This document shows, one piece after another, positions 63,612 to 64,000 of a stretch of 64,000 bases of DNA. The notes beneath the pieces were generated by a model, which worked only from the letters and a program-made list of their open reading frames with translations, ran no database searches and was not told where the DNA came from. This stretch comes from Desulfovibrio litoralis DSM 11393 (GTDB lineage: Bacteria; Desulfobacterota; Desulfovibrionia; Desulfovibrionales; Desulfovibrionaceae). The stretch spans positions 99,158-163,157 of the forward strand of contig NZ_FRDI01000006.1 in assembly GCF_900143255.1 (NCBI RefSeq), given 5' to 3'. Within the stretch, counting starts at the first letter, position 1; the number at the start of each line of letters is the position of its first letter. Position numbers and translations under genes: made by a program.

Positions 63612-64000
63612 ATGATGTTTAAACTCTTTTCGATTGTAATTTCAGTATTGTTGGTGAGTTTGTTATTGTCTGTCTCGGCTTTTGCGATGAGTGATGAAGA
63701 TTTTATTCAGTTGTGCAAAAAAGGGACTTTAGAAGAAGTCAAAAAAGCCATCGCAAACGGGGCTAATGTAAACGCTAAAGATATTGATGATAGAACGGCT
63801 TTAATGAGAGCTGTTTATAGCAACCCAAGCCCTGATGTAATCGCAGAGCTTATCAAAGCGGGAGCTGATGTAAACGCTAAAGATATTAATGATAATACAG
63901 TTTTGAGTCATGCAGTTGATAACTCAAACCCAGAAGTAATAAAAGAGCTAATAAAAGCTGGGTCTAATATAAACGCTAAAAGTGTTCACGGCTGTACCGC
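63612..64000 (+). CDS. Exported ankyrin-repeat protein (array member 4, partial)
   Basis: The frame is open from ATG 63612 to the window end (129 codons). It has a signal peptide (FKLFSIVISVLLVSLLLSVS, cleavage after AFA), the opening MSDEDFIQLCKKGTLEEVK and then three ankyrin repeats (KDIDDRTALM, KDINDNTVLS, KSVHGCTA...). Its leader differs from members 2 and 3 (AGGTCGC before ATGATG), being closer to a separate lineage. The rest lies to the right, so the array is longer than seen here. Confidence 0.9.
   Translation, partial: MMFKLFSIVISVLLVSLLLSVSAFAMSDEDFIQLCKKGTLEEVKKAIANGANVNAKDIDDRTALMRAVYSNPSPDVIAELIKAGADVNAKDINDNTVLSHAVDNSNPEVIKELIKAGSNINAKSVHGCT

Overview
The window reads as chromosome of a low-GC member of the Desulfovibrionaceae (sulfite-respiring Desulfobacterota). 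I infer this from gene content, not from a search: two tungsten-type aldehyde:ferredoxin oxidoreductases, a sulfolactate sulfo-lyase pair, TRAP and tripartite tricarboxylate transporters, a sigma-54 activator, a Lap-like biofilm module, and the ftsH-folP and pyrK-pyrD pairs. AT-rich spacers with many degenerate repeats suggest a host-associated or otherwise relaxed genome. No rRNA, tRNA, CRISPR array, phage or transposase gene was seen.

Left part (1-5800): start of pheS (minus strand), a 1.1-kb spacer made of about 84-bp repeats and GC-rich stem-loops, a first aldehyde oxidoreductase, a zinc-ribbon protein, a second patch of the 84-bp repeat, a duplicated and decaying membrane-protein gene, and a MoaD/ThiS-like carrier. 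Catabolic part (5791-20040): a sigma-54 enhancer-binding activator points away from a run of plus-strand genes. These encode a LarA-type nickel racemase homologue, SuyA and SuyB, a Bug-type binding protein, a TctA-TctB fusion permease, a beta-hydroxyacid dehydrogenase, a TRAP transporter and a second aldehyde oxidoreductase. Together they could import a C3 sulfonate, interconvert aldehyde and alcohol forms, oxidise the aldehyde with ferredoxin, racemise sulfolactate and cleave it to pyruvate plus sulfite, the sulfite serving as electron acceptor. The sulfo-lyase step is well supported by sequence; the other roles are inferred from context.

Middle part (20100-31460): a truncated and an intact Hpt gene, a TPR lipoprotein, aroE, grpE, an unrecognised 300-residue protein, polA, a ferritin-like protein, pgi and an aspartate aminotransferase. 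Copies of a short MITE-like element with imperfect terminal inverted repeats lie here and near 5400. At two sites its fragments border copied 3' ends of neighbouring genes.

Right part (31458-64000): a type I secretion ATPase and adaptor with a LapG-type protease and a membrane PAS/degenerate HD-GYP receptor (biofilm module, without its adhesin here); ftsH-folP; purL; pyrK-pyrD; an RND pump; a C_GCAxxG-type protein; an exported ankyrin protein beside an MdtN/YtcA-like pair; an rlmH-prmA-nth-envC-like run on the minus strand; recD2; and a tandem array of at least four exported ankyrin-repeat genes running off the end, one of which carries perfect 225-bp internal repeats.
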